NCBI GenBank assembly: GCA_963793415.1
Contig: CAWCAC010000002.1
Location: 2,914,001-2,978,000 of the forward strand
Direction: 5' to 3'
Source: CAXMST01 sp963793415
GTDB lineage: Bacteria; Actinomycetota; Thermoleophilia; Solirubrobacterales; 70-9
Length of the DNA stretch: 64,000 bases
In this document: positions 17,696-25,776 of the stretch, one piece after another
Layout: each line of letters starts with the position of its first letter
Numbering within the stretch: the stretch's first letter is position 1
Position numbers and translations under genes: made by a program
Notes under the pieces: generated by a model
Databases searched by the model: none
What the model was told of the DNA's origin: nothing
Seen by the model: the letters and a program-made list of their open reading frames with translations, nothing else

Positions 17696-19810
17696 GTGAC
17701 GCCGGGGAAGAAGAGAGCACTGTCGAGAGCGCTCGCCGGCCTCAGCGCCTTCGCGATTGTGCTCGGAATGCTCGCGGTCTACGTCGAGCAGACCTTGTTC
17801 GACTCGCGCTCGTTCGCGAACCGGTCGATCAGCATTCTCGACGACGCCGAGGCCCAGGCCCTCGTCGCCAACGCGATCACCGACGCCGCAGTCGACGGTG
17901 TCCCGAACGCAGTCGCAGCGCGGCCTGTGATCCAGTCGGTCTCCGAGGGTCTGGTCCGCTCTGCCGCTCTCCAGGACGTGCTCGCCAAGGGCGTCGAGGA
18001 CGTCCATCGGACGGTCGTGCTCGGCAGCGACGACACGATGACCGTGACGCTCGAGAACGTCGGCACCTTGATCCGCTCCGGCCTCGTCACGGCCGCGCCC
18101 CAGCTTGCCGAAGAGATCTCACGAAAGCTCGACGTCGACCTCTTCGCCGACGACGATCCGGCGCCGCCGATCGTGATCGACGCGCTGCAGCTGCAGCAGG
18201 ATCTCGACGCGCTCGCCTGGATCTGCCTCGCGGTCGCACTGCTGGCGGCGGCCGGCGCCGTAGCACTCGCCCCAACGCGACTCAGGGGCCTGCGCCGGCT
18301 CGGCTGGGCGCTCGTCGCCGGTTCTCTGATCGCGGTGGTGGTCTGGTTCGTCGGCCGGGCGATCGTCGTCGGCCGGCTCGACGGAACCGTCGAGATTGTC
18401 GCGCGCGCCGGCTACGAAGCCTTCCTCGGCGACCTGCTCACCTGGCTGCTGGTGATCGCCGGCTCGGGCCTCGTGCTGACCGCCGGGCTGAGCACGACTC
18501 GTGAGCCGGTCGACGTCGCCGCCCTCGCGGCTCGGGGCTGGGCGCGCATCTCGGCGGCGCCGTCGACGACGGCGCGGAGGGCGGCCCGCGCTGTGCTGCT
18601 CGTCCTGGCCGGGATCTGGGTGATCACCAACCGCGACCTCACGATCGACCTGGTCGTGCTCGCGATCGGCGCCTTCGTCGTCTACGTGGGGGCGGCGGAA
18701 CTGATGAGGCTCGCCGCCGGCGCCGTCCGCGAGGACGACGCCAGCGAGGCCGCCCGGGCCGAGGAGGATCTGAGCGGCGGCGCCCTGGCCCGGATCGGGG
18801 TCGTCGCCCTGGTCCTGATCGGGGCCTTCGTCGCGGTCGGCGTCGGGACCAACGACAAGGAGCAACCGCCGCTGCGAGTCGACACCTGCAACGGCTCGGT
18901 CGAGCTCTGCGACAAGCCCCTCGACGAGGTCGTCTTCGCAGGCACCCACAACTCGATGTCGGCGGCGACCTACAGGAACTGGTTCTTCGCCCAGCAGGAG
19001 AACGGCATCACCCAGCAACTCAACAACGGAATCCGGGCGCTGCTGATCGATCCCCACTACGGGGTCGAGACCCAGCAGGGAGTCGCGACCGATCTCGAGT
19101 CCGACCTCGGCTCGCGCCAGAAGATCGAGGCCGGGCTCGGCGCCGAGGGCGTCGCTGCCGCCGAGGCCCTGCGCCGCCAGATCGGCTACGGGGGCGGCGG
19201 CGACACCGAGATCTTCCTCTGCCACGCGTTCTGCGAGGTCGGCGCGATCCGCTTCAGCGACGGCCTGCGCGAGATCCGCGACTTCCTGATCAGCAACCCC
19301 GGCGAGGTGCTGATCCTCTCGCTGGAGGACGCGACGAGCCCTGATGCGACGAGCGCTGCGATCGAGAAGGCGGGCCTGCTCCCCTACGTCTATCGGGGCG
19401 ACAACGGGCCGCCGTGGCCGACCCTGCGCGAGCTGATCGACTCCGACCAGCGGCTGATCGTGATGGCGGAGCAGCAGGGCGGCGAGCCATCCTGGTACCG
19501 GCGCCAGTTCCAGATCACGCAGGAGACCCCGTATCGGTTCACCCGGCCCGCCCAGCTCGAGGAGCCGAGCTCATGCCGGCCGAATCGCGGCCGCTCCGAC
19601 GCTTCCTTCTTCCTCCTCAACCACTGGGTCGACACCTCGCCCGCCCCGCAACCGACGAACGCGAAGATCGTCAACGCGCGGAAGTTCCTGCTCGACCGGA
19701 TCGCGATGTGCGAGGAGATCCGCGGCCTGCAGCCGAACATCATCGCCGTCGACTTCTACGAGGAGGGCGACGTGCTCGGGGTCGTAGACGAGCTCAACGG
19801 CATCGGGTAA
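17696..19810 (+). CDS. Multi-pass membrane protein with PI-PLC-X-like phosphodiesterase domain
   Basis: The first half of this 704-residue protein has an N-terminal helix, a soluble segment (residues about 40-165) and a bundle of helices up to about residue 385. The second half is a PLC-like phosphodiesterase TIM barrel: DEVVFAGTHNSMSA (His near 418) corresponds to the first catalytic His motif and IFLCHAFCEVG (His near 508) to the second. Four or more cysteines there suggest an extracellular location. It may cleave a phosphodiester in a lipid or wall polymer. The GTG start follows a TAGGAT hexamer by 6 nt. Repeat copy B lies 1 nt after the stop. Confidence 0.87.
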   Translation: MTPGKKRALSRALAGLSAFAIVLGMLAVYVEQTLFDSRSFANRSISILDDAEAQALVANAITDAAVDGVPNAVAARPVIQSVSEGLVRSAALQDVLAKGVEDVHRTVVLGSDDTMTVTLENVGTLIRSGLVTAAPQLAEEISRKLDVDLFADDDPAPPIVIDALQLQQDLDALAWICLAVALLAAAGAVALAPTRLRGLRRLGWALVAGSLIAVVVWFVGRAIVVGRLDGTVEIVARAGYEAFLGDLLTWLLVIAGSGLVLTAGLSTTREPVDVAALAARGWARISAAPSTTARRAARAVLLVLAGIWVITNRDLTIDLVVLAIGAFVVYVGAAELMRLAAGAVREDDASEAARAEEDLSGGALARIGVVALVLIGAFVAVGVGTNDKEQPPLRVDTCNGSVELCDKPLDEVVFAGTHNSMSAATYRNWFFAQQENGITQQLNNGIRALLIDPHYGVETQQGVATDLESDLGSRQKIEAGLGAEGVAAAEALRRQIGYGGGGDTEIFLCHAFCEVGAIRFSDGLREIRDFLISNPGEVLILSLEDATSPDATSAAIEKAGLLPYVYRGDNGPPWPTLRELIDSDQRLIVMAEQQGGEPSWYRRQFQITQETPYRFTRPAQLEEPSSCRPNRGRSDASFFLLNHWVDTSPAPQPTNAKIVNARKFLLDRIAMCEEIRGLQPNIIAVDFYEEGDVLGVVDELNGIG

Positions 19811-19811
19811 C

Positions 19812-19913
19812 GGCGTTCTCTGACCAAGCATGAGCGTGCCGGCGAGTGGCGCGGTGTGGCGGAGCCACACAAGCCCCGAGTCGGTGCGCTCAGGCGCAGC
19901 GTCAGAGGACGCC
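19812..19913 (-). repeat. 102-bp structured intergenic repeat, copy B
   Basis: This is the inverse-orientation copy. It fills the space between two convergent genes, from 1 nt after the TAA of the PLC-like gene to 2 nt before the TAG of the ligase gene. The outer arms (19812-19824 and 19901-19913) pair in 12 of 13 positions. It is about 90% identical to copy A and keeps all stems. Confidence 0.9.
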
Positions 19914-19915
19914 CG

Positions 19916-20908
19916 CTACTGGTCGAGCTGGTCGATCTTGCAGTCTCTCGGGTCCTTGTCTTCGCGCCAGCGCAAGATCTTCGAGCCGTGGCGAATCCGC
20001 CCGTCGGCGACATGGTCGAAGGTCACCTCGAGGACCAGCTCCGGCCGCAGGCTGACCCACTCCAGCTCGCGCTCGCTGTCCCATCGACTCGGGTCGGCCG
20101 AGCCGCGCTCACCGCTCGCGTAGGGCTCGAGCTTTTTCACCAGCTCGCGCTTCTCCTTCGCCTTCAGACCCGAGGTGTGACCGACGATGCGCAGATCGTC
20201 GCCGTCGTAGAGGCCGAGGATCAATGAGCCGACCGTGTTCGCCTCCTTGCCGGGGCGCCAGCCGGCGATCACTGCGTCGATCGTCCGCAGGCGCTTGATC
20301 TTGGCCATCCCCTTGCGGTCGCCCGGCCGGTAGGGCGCGTCGAGCTCCTTGGCGATCACGCCCTCGCCGCCGGCCAGCCAGGGCTTGGCCGCGGCTGCTT
20401 CGAGCGTCAACGGGGTCAGCTCGATCGAGCCGGCGCTCCATCCCCCGGGACCCCCCTCGACGGCGCCGTCGAGCCCCCTGATCAGCTCGACAAGGGCGGC
20501 TCGGCGCTCGGCGAACGGTCTGCCGAGCAACTCCTCGTCGCCGAGCGCGAGGATGTCGAAGGCGCGGTAACGGGCCGGGGTCTCCTCGGCGAGCCGATTG
20601 ATCCGCGACTCGGCCGGGTGGATCCGGCCCTGCAGGAGGCTGAAGACCTCGGCCCCGTCCTCGCCGAGGATCACGAGCTCGCCGTCGATCACGTAGCGAC
20701 CCTCCGGGAACTCGAGCTCGGGGAAGTAGCGGAGCAGCGGCTTGCTGCCCCGCGACTGCACGTAGACGTCGTCGCCGTCGACGAAGACGATCGCCCTGAA
20801 GCCGTCGTACTTGGGCTCGTAGGCGAAGCCCTCCTCCTCCGGCATCGTCTTCCGCGTACGCGCCAGCTGCGGCTTGATCGGAGGTTTCAAGGGGAGCCCG
20901 CCCGCCAT
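19916..20908 (-). CDS. ATP-dependent DNA ligase, LigC-like
   Basis: This 330-residue protein joins nicks using ATP. The nucleotidyl-transferase motif I lysine lies in EPKYDGFRA (about residue 33), followed by motif III (YVIDGELVI), motif IV (EGVIAKELDAPY) and motif V (MAKIKRLRTIDAVIAG). A C-terminal OB-fold of about 110 residues completes the minimal ligase. It resembles the mycobacterial LigC and LigD ligase domains, involved in repair and gap filling rather than replication. No Ku or polymerase domain gene is adjacent. ATG 20908 was preferred over an upstream TTG. Confidence 0.92.
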   Translation of the reverse strand: MAGGLPLKPPIKPQLARTRKTMPEEEGFAYEPKYDGFRAIVFVDGDDVYVQSRGSKPLLRYFPELEFPEGRYVIDGELVILGEDGAEVFSLLQGRIHPAESRINRLAEETPARYRAFDILALGDEELLGRPFAERRAALVELIRGLDGAVEGGPGGWSAGSIELTPLTLEAAAAKPWLAGGEGVIAKELDAPYRPGDRKGMAKIKRLRTIDAVIAGWRPGKEANTVGSLILGLYDGDDLRIVGHTSGLKAKEKRELVKKLEPYASGERGSADPSRWDSERELEWVSLRPELVLEVTFDHVADGRIRHGSKILRWREDKDPRDCKIDQLDQ

Positions 20909-20942
20909 CCGCCCATTCAATCAGCCACCGGCGCATCCGCAG

Positions 20943-20948
20943 TAGCGT
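20943..20948 (+). promoter_or_regulatory. -10 hexamer (TAGCGT), leaderless type
   Basis: TAGCGT lies exactly 7 nt before the lhgO ATG, with no ribosome-binding site between. Confidence 0.55.
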
Positions 20949-20955
20949 CACGGCG

Positions 20956-22191
20956 ATGAGCGCTCTTCAGACGCCGCCCGAGAGCACCGACTTCGCTGTC
21001 GTCGGCGCGGGGATCGTCGGCCTCGCGGTGGCGCGGGCGCTGGCCCTGCGTCACCCGGGAGCGCGGGTCGCGGTGTTCGAGCGCGAAGCCGGCCCAGCGC
21101 GGCATCAGAGTGGCCACTCGAGCGGGGTGATCCACTCCGGTATCTACTACCGCCCCGGGTCCTTGAAGGCGAGGCTCTGCGTCGAGGGCGCCGCCGCGCT
21201 CTACGCCTACTGTGCCGATCGCGGAATCGAGGCCCGGCGCGAAGGCAAGGTGATCGTCGCTACACGGCCGGGCGAGCTGCCCCGCCTCGACGAGCTCGAG
21301 CGCCGCGGCCGCGCCAACGGGGTACCCGGCCTGGAGCGCACCGGGCCCGAGCGACTGCGCGAGCTCGAGCCCCACGCGGCCGGGATCTCGGCCCTCCACT
21401 CCCCCGCCACCGGCGTCGTCGACTTCGCCGAGGTCGCCATTGCCTTCGCCGCGGACCTCGAGCGCGCCGGTGGCTCGGTCAGCTACGGCTGCGAGGTCAG
21501 CGGGCTCGAGTCCGCACCCGCGGGCGTGACCCGAATAACGCACACCGCCGGCAGCACCGAGGCGGGGCGCGTGGTCGCCTGCGCGGGGCCGTGGGCGGAT
21601 CGGCTGGCGCGCGCATCGGGCGGCAGTCCCGACCCGCGGATCGTCCCGTTCCGCGGCGCCTACCTGCGGCTGCGGCAGGAGCGCTCGCACCTCGTACGCG
21701 CGAACATCTATCCCGTGCCCGACCCGGACCTTCCCTTCCTCGGCATGCACCTGACGCGCAACCACGCCGGCGAGGTGCTGCTCGGGCCGACCGCCCTGTT
21801 CGCCGGCGCCCGCGACGCCTACGAGCTGCGGCGGGTGCGGCCGGCCGACCTCCGGGAGAGCCTCGCCTGGCCCGGGACCTGGCGGCTGTTCCGCCGCTTC
21901 TGGCGGACCGGCGCCGCCGAGATCGTGCACGCGATCAGCCTGCGGGCGTTCGTCGCCGAGTGCCGGCGCTACGTGCCCGAGCTGACGGCCGCCGACGTCG
22001 AGCGCACGGGCTACAGCGGCGTCCGCGCGCAGGCCGTCGGCCGTGACGGATCGCTGATCGACGACTTCATCGTCGATAGCACCGACCGCGCCGTCCACAT
22101 CCGCAACGCTCCCTCACCGGCCGCCACCTCCTCGATCGCCCTCGCCGAGGAGATCGCCGACCGGGTCGACGCCCTCGGGCCGCTCCGATGA
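20956..22191 (+). CDS. lhgO: L-2-hydroxyglutarate oxidase/dehydrogenase
   Basis: This 411-residue FAD enzyme oxidises L-2-hydroxyglutarate to 2-oxoglutarate and repairs a side product of central metabolism. The FAD Rossmann motif is VVGAGIVGLAVARALA near residue 15. SGHSSGVIHSGIYYRPGS and the C-terminal GYSGVRAQAVGRDG are typical of LhgO/YgaF. It is likely a membrane-associated, quinone-linked enzyme. The start codon follows a -10 hexamer by 7 nt. Its last codon overlaps the start of the cyclase-like gene (ATGA). Confidence 0.94.
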   Translation: MSALQTPPESTDFAVVGAGIVGLAVARALALRHPGARVAVFEREAGPARHQSGHSSGVIHSGIYYRPGSLKARLCVEGAAALYAYCADRGIEARREGKVIVATRPGELPRLDELERRGRANGVPGLERTGPERLRELEPHAAGISALHSPATGVVDFAEVAIAFAADLERAGGSVSYGCEVSGLESAPAGVTRITHTAGSTEAGRVVACAGPWADRLARASGGSPDPRIVPFRGAYLRLRQERSHLVRANIYPVPDPDLPFLGMHLTRNHAGEVLLGPTALFAGARDAYELRRVRPADLRESLAWPGTWRLFRRFWRTGAAEIVHAISLRAFVAECRRYVPELTAADVERTGYSGVRAQAVGRDGSLIDDFIVDSTDRAVHIRNAPSPAATSSIALAEEIADRVDALGPLR

Positions 22192-22712
22192 GCTCGCCCG
22201 CGCGTCCTAGCCGCGAGCAGCTGCTCGCCTTCCTCCCGACCGTGGTCGCCGACCGCGTGCTCGCGACCGACGAAGACCTGCTCGCCGGCCGCCGCCTCGA
22301 CGTCAGCGTGCTCTCCTGCGACGTCAGCGGGTTCCGCGGTCTTGTCGCCTCCCATCCGGATGACGCACTCGTCTTCCTCAACGGCCTGCTCGCCGAGATC
22401 GCCGCGGCGATCGAGTCGGAGCTCGGGACGCTGATGTCGTTTCCGGGCGACGGAGCGCTCGCCGTCTTCGGCGCTCCGCTCGGGGACCCGCGGCATCGCG
22501 AGCGGGCCGACCGTGCGGCCGCAGCGATCGCCGGGCCGGTGATCGAAGCCGCACGCGCCCGCCTCGCCGCAGCGTCGATGCCTGCCGTCGGGATCGATGT
22601 CGCGGTCGAGAGCGGCGAGGTGCTCGCCGGCATGATCGGCGCCGAGCCGCGCTGGGAGTACGCGGCGATCGGCGACGCGACCAGTCGCGCCGTCGCCCGC
22701 ACCACGGGCTGA
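22188..22712 (+). CDS. Short class III nucleotidyl cyclase-like protein
   Basis: This 174-residue stand-alone cyclase homology domain shows the first metal-site Asp in SCDVSGFRG and the second in FPGDGALAVFG, plus the late strand WEYAAIGDATSRA. The helix that should supply the catalytic Asn and Arg (normally GDxVNxAxR) reads GDATSRAVARTTG and then ends, so the Asn is Ser and the domain is cut short. It could be a noncanonical cyclase, a heterodimer partner or a binding-only protein. It is translationally coupled to lhgO. Confidence 0.85.
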   Translation: MSSPARPSREQLLAFLPTVVADRVLATDEDLLAGRRLDVSVLSCDVSGFRGLVASHPDDALVFLNGLLAEIAAAIESELGTLMSFPGDGALAVFGAPLGDPRHRERADRAAAAIAGPVIEAARARLAAASMPAVGIDVAVESGEVLAGMIGAEPRWEYAAIGDATSRAVARTTG

Positions 22713-22720
22713 ACCGCAGA

Positions 22721-23320
22721 TCAAGGAGGCGGGCGCCGCCGCTCCTGGCGCCACTCGCGGTAGCGCCGCCAGGCGGCCCGGATCCGGCGCCAGAGGAAGA
22801 TCACCAGCGCGATCCCGGCGACGAGCAGGACGAATGCGATCGCCGCGGCGAGCTCCGGGTTCTCGATCGCGAAGTAGGCGACGACGAGCACGAGCGAGTC
22901 CTCGCCGAGGCTGGCGATGATGTTCGTGACCGGCTCGGGCGAGGTGTTGATGCCGAGCCGCAACCCGGCCTTGACCCCATGGCTGGCGAGCGCCGTCAAC
23001 CCGGCCGTGCCGCCGCCGAGCGCGTCGTCGAAGCTCGACACCCCGGCATCGTCGGTGAACGAGAACCCGAGCCAGCTGCCGATCAGCGGCCTGATCACCG
23101 TGTGGATCGAGTCCCAAGCCGTATCCACATACGGAATCTTGTCGGTAACGAACTCGACACAAAACAGCGCGAGAGCGATGTACAGCACCCGATCGGACTC
23201 GAGCTGCTCAGGCACCCCGATCGTGCCCGAGCGGCCAAGCAACGACAACACCACGACCGTCAGATAAGAGTTGACCCCCGCAGCCCACCCGGAGCTGAAG
23301 ACAGTCGCAGCCAGATCCAC
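22721..23320 (-). CDS. DUF4126 family membrane protein
   Basis: This 199-residue integral membrane protein has four to five helices. The DUF4126 signature is visible in SSGWAAGVNSYLTVVVLSLLG and in DKIPYVDTAWDSIHTVIRPL. The C-terminal tail is strongly basic (WRRIRAAWRRYREWRQERRR) and should lie in the cytoplasm. The function of the family is unknown. It ends 8 bp from the convergent cyclase-like gene and has no obvious partner. Confidence 0.9.
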   Translation of the reverse strand: MDLAATVFSSGWAAGVNSYLTVVVLSLLGRSGTIGVPEQLESDRVLYIALALFCVEFVTDKIPYVDTAWDSIHTVIRPLIGSWLGFSFTDDAGVSSFDDALGGGTAGLTALASHGVKAGLRLGINTSPEPVTNIIASLGEDSLVLVVAYFAIENPELAAAIAFVLLVAGIALVIFLWRRIRAAWRRYREWRQERRRPPP

Positions 23321-23489
23321 AACCCGAACCTACCTGCTCAACCTCAGCCGGCGGCCGATCCCAGCTAACCCCAGCCCGGCGGCCGAACCCTGACCCTCAA
23401 CGTCGTTCGCCGGCGGGTGGCGGCGGGGTGGGCGCCGACAGGCCCCGCCGTCGAGGCCTTAGTCCTTAGACCGTCCCTTCAACGGCCGC

Positions 23490-24659
23490 CTAAGACAGCC
23501 GCTCAACCACCATCGCCTCGCCCTGCCCCCCGGCAACGCACATCGTCTCGATCCCGACCGAGTGATCGTCCGTCTCCATCACGTTGAGCAGTGTCCCCAT
23601 GATCCGCACGCCCGTCATCCCGAACGGATGACCCAGCGCGATCGCGCCACCGTGCGTGTTCAGCTTCTCGAGCGGGATGTCGCACTCGGCCATGATCGGA
23701 ATCACCTGGGCGGCGAACGCCTCGTTGAGCTCGACGACGTCGACGTCGCCGATCGTCATCCCGGCCCGGTCGAGGACCTTCTTGACGGCGCCGATCGGTG
23801 CGACTCCCATGTACTCGGGGTTGTTGCCTTCGGTGGCGGCGGTGACGATCCGCGCCCTCGGGGTCAGCCCGAGTTCCTTGGCCTTGGTGTCGCTCATGAT
23901 CAGCGCTGCGGCGGCACCGTCGTTGAGCGGGCACGAGTTGCCGGCGGTGACCCCACCGCCGCCCTCGAACGCCTCGGGCAGGCTGCCGAGCTTCTCGCGC
24001 ATGTCGCCCTTGTCGGCCCGCGGGCCGTCGTCGGAGGAGACGACGGTGCCGTCGGGGAGCGTGACCGGGACGATCTCGCGATCGAAGAACCCGGACTCCT
24101 GCGAGGCGACCGCGAGGTGCTGGGAGCGCAGCGCGTAGTCGTCCATGTCGTCGCGCGAGACACCGTACTTCTTGGCGACGTTGACGGCGGTGTCGCCCAT
24201 GTCGATGTAGACGTTGGGGTAGCCGTCGGTGCCACCGGTCAGCTTCTCGTTCCGATCAGCGGCCCGGGCCGGGTCGGTCGCCTCGTTGAAGCGGCTGACG
24301 AACTCGACGCCGGCGGCGATGTAGGCATCGCCCTCACCGTTCTTGATCGCGTTGGCGGCATGCCGGACCGAGTCGAGCGAGGAGGCGCAGAAGCGGCTCA
24401 CGGTGACTCCGGTCGTCGTCTCAGGAAGGTTCGAGAGCAGGACGAGGATGCGGGCGAGGTTGAAGCCCTGCAGGCCCTGCGGCATGCCGACGCCGCAGAT
24501 CACGTCCTCGATCAGGGTGGGATCGACGTCCGGGTTGCGCTCGAGGAGCTGGTCGATCACGAACGCGCCGGTCTCGTCGGGCCGGAGTTGGGCGAGCGAG
24601 CCCTTGAACGCGCGGCCGATCGGGGTGCGAATGGTGTCGACGATCACTGCTTCGGGCAT
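23490..24659 (-). CDS. Acetyl-CoA C-acyltransferase (thiolase)
   Basis: This 389-residue thiolase cleaves or forms 3-oxoacyl-CoA. The nucleophilic Cys lies in VSRFCASSLDSVRHAANAI, the His in GGAIALGHPFGMTG and the second Cys in CVAGGQGEAMVV. The full VVELNEAFAAQ motif is present. It probably serves fatty-acid beta-oxidation. ATG 24659 was chosen because a perfect AAGGAGG stands 6 nt before it; the longer open frame upstream runs through the divergent rhodanese gene. Confidence 0.95.
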   Translation of the reverse strand: MPEAVIVDTIRTPIGRAFKGSLAQLRPDETGAFVIDQLLERNPDVDPTLIEDVICGVGMPQGLQGFNLARILVLLSNLPETTTGVTVSRFCASSLDSVRHAANAIKNGEGDAYIAAGVEFVSRFNEATDPARAADRNEKLTGGTDGYPNVYIDMGDTAVNVAKKYGVSRDDMDDYALRSQHLAVASQESGFFDREIVPVTLPDGTVVSSDDGPRADKGDMREKLGSLPEAFEGGGGVTAGNSCPLNDGAAAALIMSDTKAKELGLTPRARIVTAATEGNNPEYMGVAPIGAVKKVLDRAGMTIGDVDVVELNEAFAAQVIPIMAECDIPLEKLNTHGGAIALGHPFGMTGVRIMGTLLNVMETDDHSVGIETMCVAGGQGEAMVVERLS

Positions 24660-24793
24660 TTCTGCCTCCTTCGGGAAGTCCTTGGTGGGGTGCGTGGAGC
24701 GGAGCCGGCCTGCACGACACGGGCCCGCGAGGGTGTCTGAGACAAATCCTACGCAGGCGGTCCAGAGCGACGTCGGCTTCCCCCCAGTCCGTC

Positions 24794-24799
24794 TATCCT
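24794..24799 (+). promoter_or_regulatory. -10 hexamer (TATCCT), leaderless type
   Basis: TATCCT lies exactly 7 nt before the rhodanese ATG. Confidence 0.6.
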
Positions 24800-24806
24800 C
24801 GCAGGC

Positions 24807-25175
24807 ATGAGCGAAGAGACCACCGCAGAGAGCACAGAGCTCGAGCCCGAACGCGCCGCCGAGATGATCGAGTCGGGCGACGTGCAACTCGTCGACGTCC
24901 GCCAGGACTTCGAATGGGAGGCCGGCCGGATCCCCGGAGCCGTGCACATCCCGCTTGACGCGCTTCCCGCTCGGGCGGGCGAGCTCGATCGTGAGCGGCC
25001 GATCATCTTCGGGTGCCGCTCGGGCGCCCGCTCGGCGATGGCAACCGACGCCTTCCGCGCGTCCGGGTTCGAGGCATACAACCTCGGTGGCGGCCTCGAG
25101 GCCTGGGTCGAGAAGGGGCTCGCCGTCGAGCCCGACGACGGCGCCGTCGCGCTTCCGCGCCCGGACAACAGCTGA
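24807..25175 (+). CDS. Rhodanese-like sulfurtransferase
   Basis: This 122-residue single rhodanese domain carries the active-site loop FGCRSGARSAMA with the persulfide-forming Cys, and the structural motifs LVDVRQDFEWEAGRIPGAVHIP and NLGGGLEAWVEKG. It is likely a cytoplasmic sulfur carrier or thiosulfate sulfurtransferase. It is expressed from a leaderless promoter and is followed after 3 nt by a coiled-coil membrane protein, which probably shares the transcript. Confidence 0.93.
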   Translation: MSEETTAESTELEPERAAEMIESGDVQLVDVRQDFEWEAGRIPGAVHIPLDALPARAGELDRERPIIFGCRSGARSAMATDAFRASGFEAYNLGGGLEAWVEKGLAVEPDDGAVALPRPDNS

Positions 25176-25178
25176 TCG

Positions 25179-25748
25179 ATGGAAGCGACCCCGCCGAAGC
25201 CACCCGAAACCGGCTCGCAGCCGCAGCCCCCTGCCCCGGGCGAGACCGGTCCGCAGCCGGGAGCGCCCACCGGAGCACCCGGCACCGGTGAGCACCCCGT
25301 AACCGGCCCCGAGCCAGTCACGGAGCTCGAGGGCCTCCGCGCCTGGATCGCCCAGATCGACCGCAAGCTTGGAACGCGCACCTACGCCGGAGCCGCTCTG
25401 CTGGTGCTCGCGATCGCAGCGGCGATCGTGGCTCTGGTGATGGCGGTCGATGCCCGTGACAACTCCGCCAGCAAGTCCGACCTCGACCAAGTCGAGCAGG
25501 AGCTGACCGGAGTCGCCGAAGAGGCGGGTGCGGCGGGAGATCTGCAGACCAGCGTCGACTCGATCAACGATCGACTCGACACGCTCGAAGGCCAGGTCAG
25601 CACGCTCGAGTCCTCAGATTCCGACACGGCAGACCAGGTCAAGGTGATCGAGGACGACATCGAGGATCTGCGCCAGCAGATCTCCGACCTCGAGTCCGGC
25701 GGCACAGGTACAACCGACTCGACCACCGGCACCGGCGACACGGGCTGA
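25179..25748 (+). CDS. Single-pass membrane protein with coiled-coil domain
   Basis: I recognise no family for this 189-residue protein. The first 60 residues are Pro/Gly-rich. One transmembrane helix (ALLVLAIAAAIVALVMAV, about 68-86) follows, and then a heptad-rich coiled coil (SDLDQVEQELTGVAEEAG to DIEDLRQQISDLESG). A Thr/Gly/Ser tail ends the protein. The coiled coil is probably extracytoplasmic. It lies 3 nt after the rhodanese gene, suggesting a shared transcript, but a functional link is not evident. Confidence 0.85.
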   Translation: MEATPPKPPETGSQPQPPAPGETGPQPGAPTGAPGTGEHPVTGPEPVTELEGLRAWIAQIDRKLGTRTYAGAALLVLAIAAAIVALVMAVDARDNSASKSDLDQVEQELTGVAEEAGAAGDLQTSVDSINDRLDTLEGQVSTLESSDSDTADQVKVIEDDIEDLRQQISDLESGGTGTTDSTTGTGDTG

Positions 25749-25776
25749 GCCGGCGGCCGCTCGCGGGCGCTCCCAA

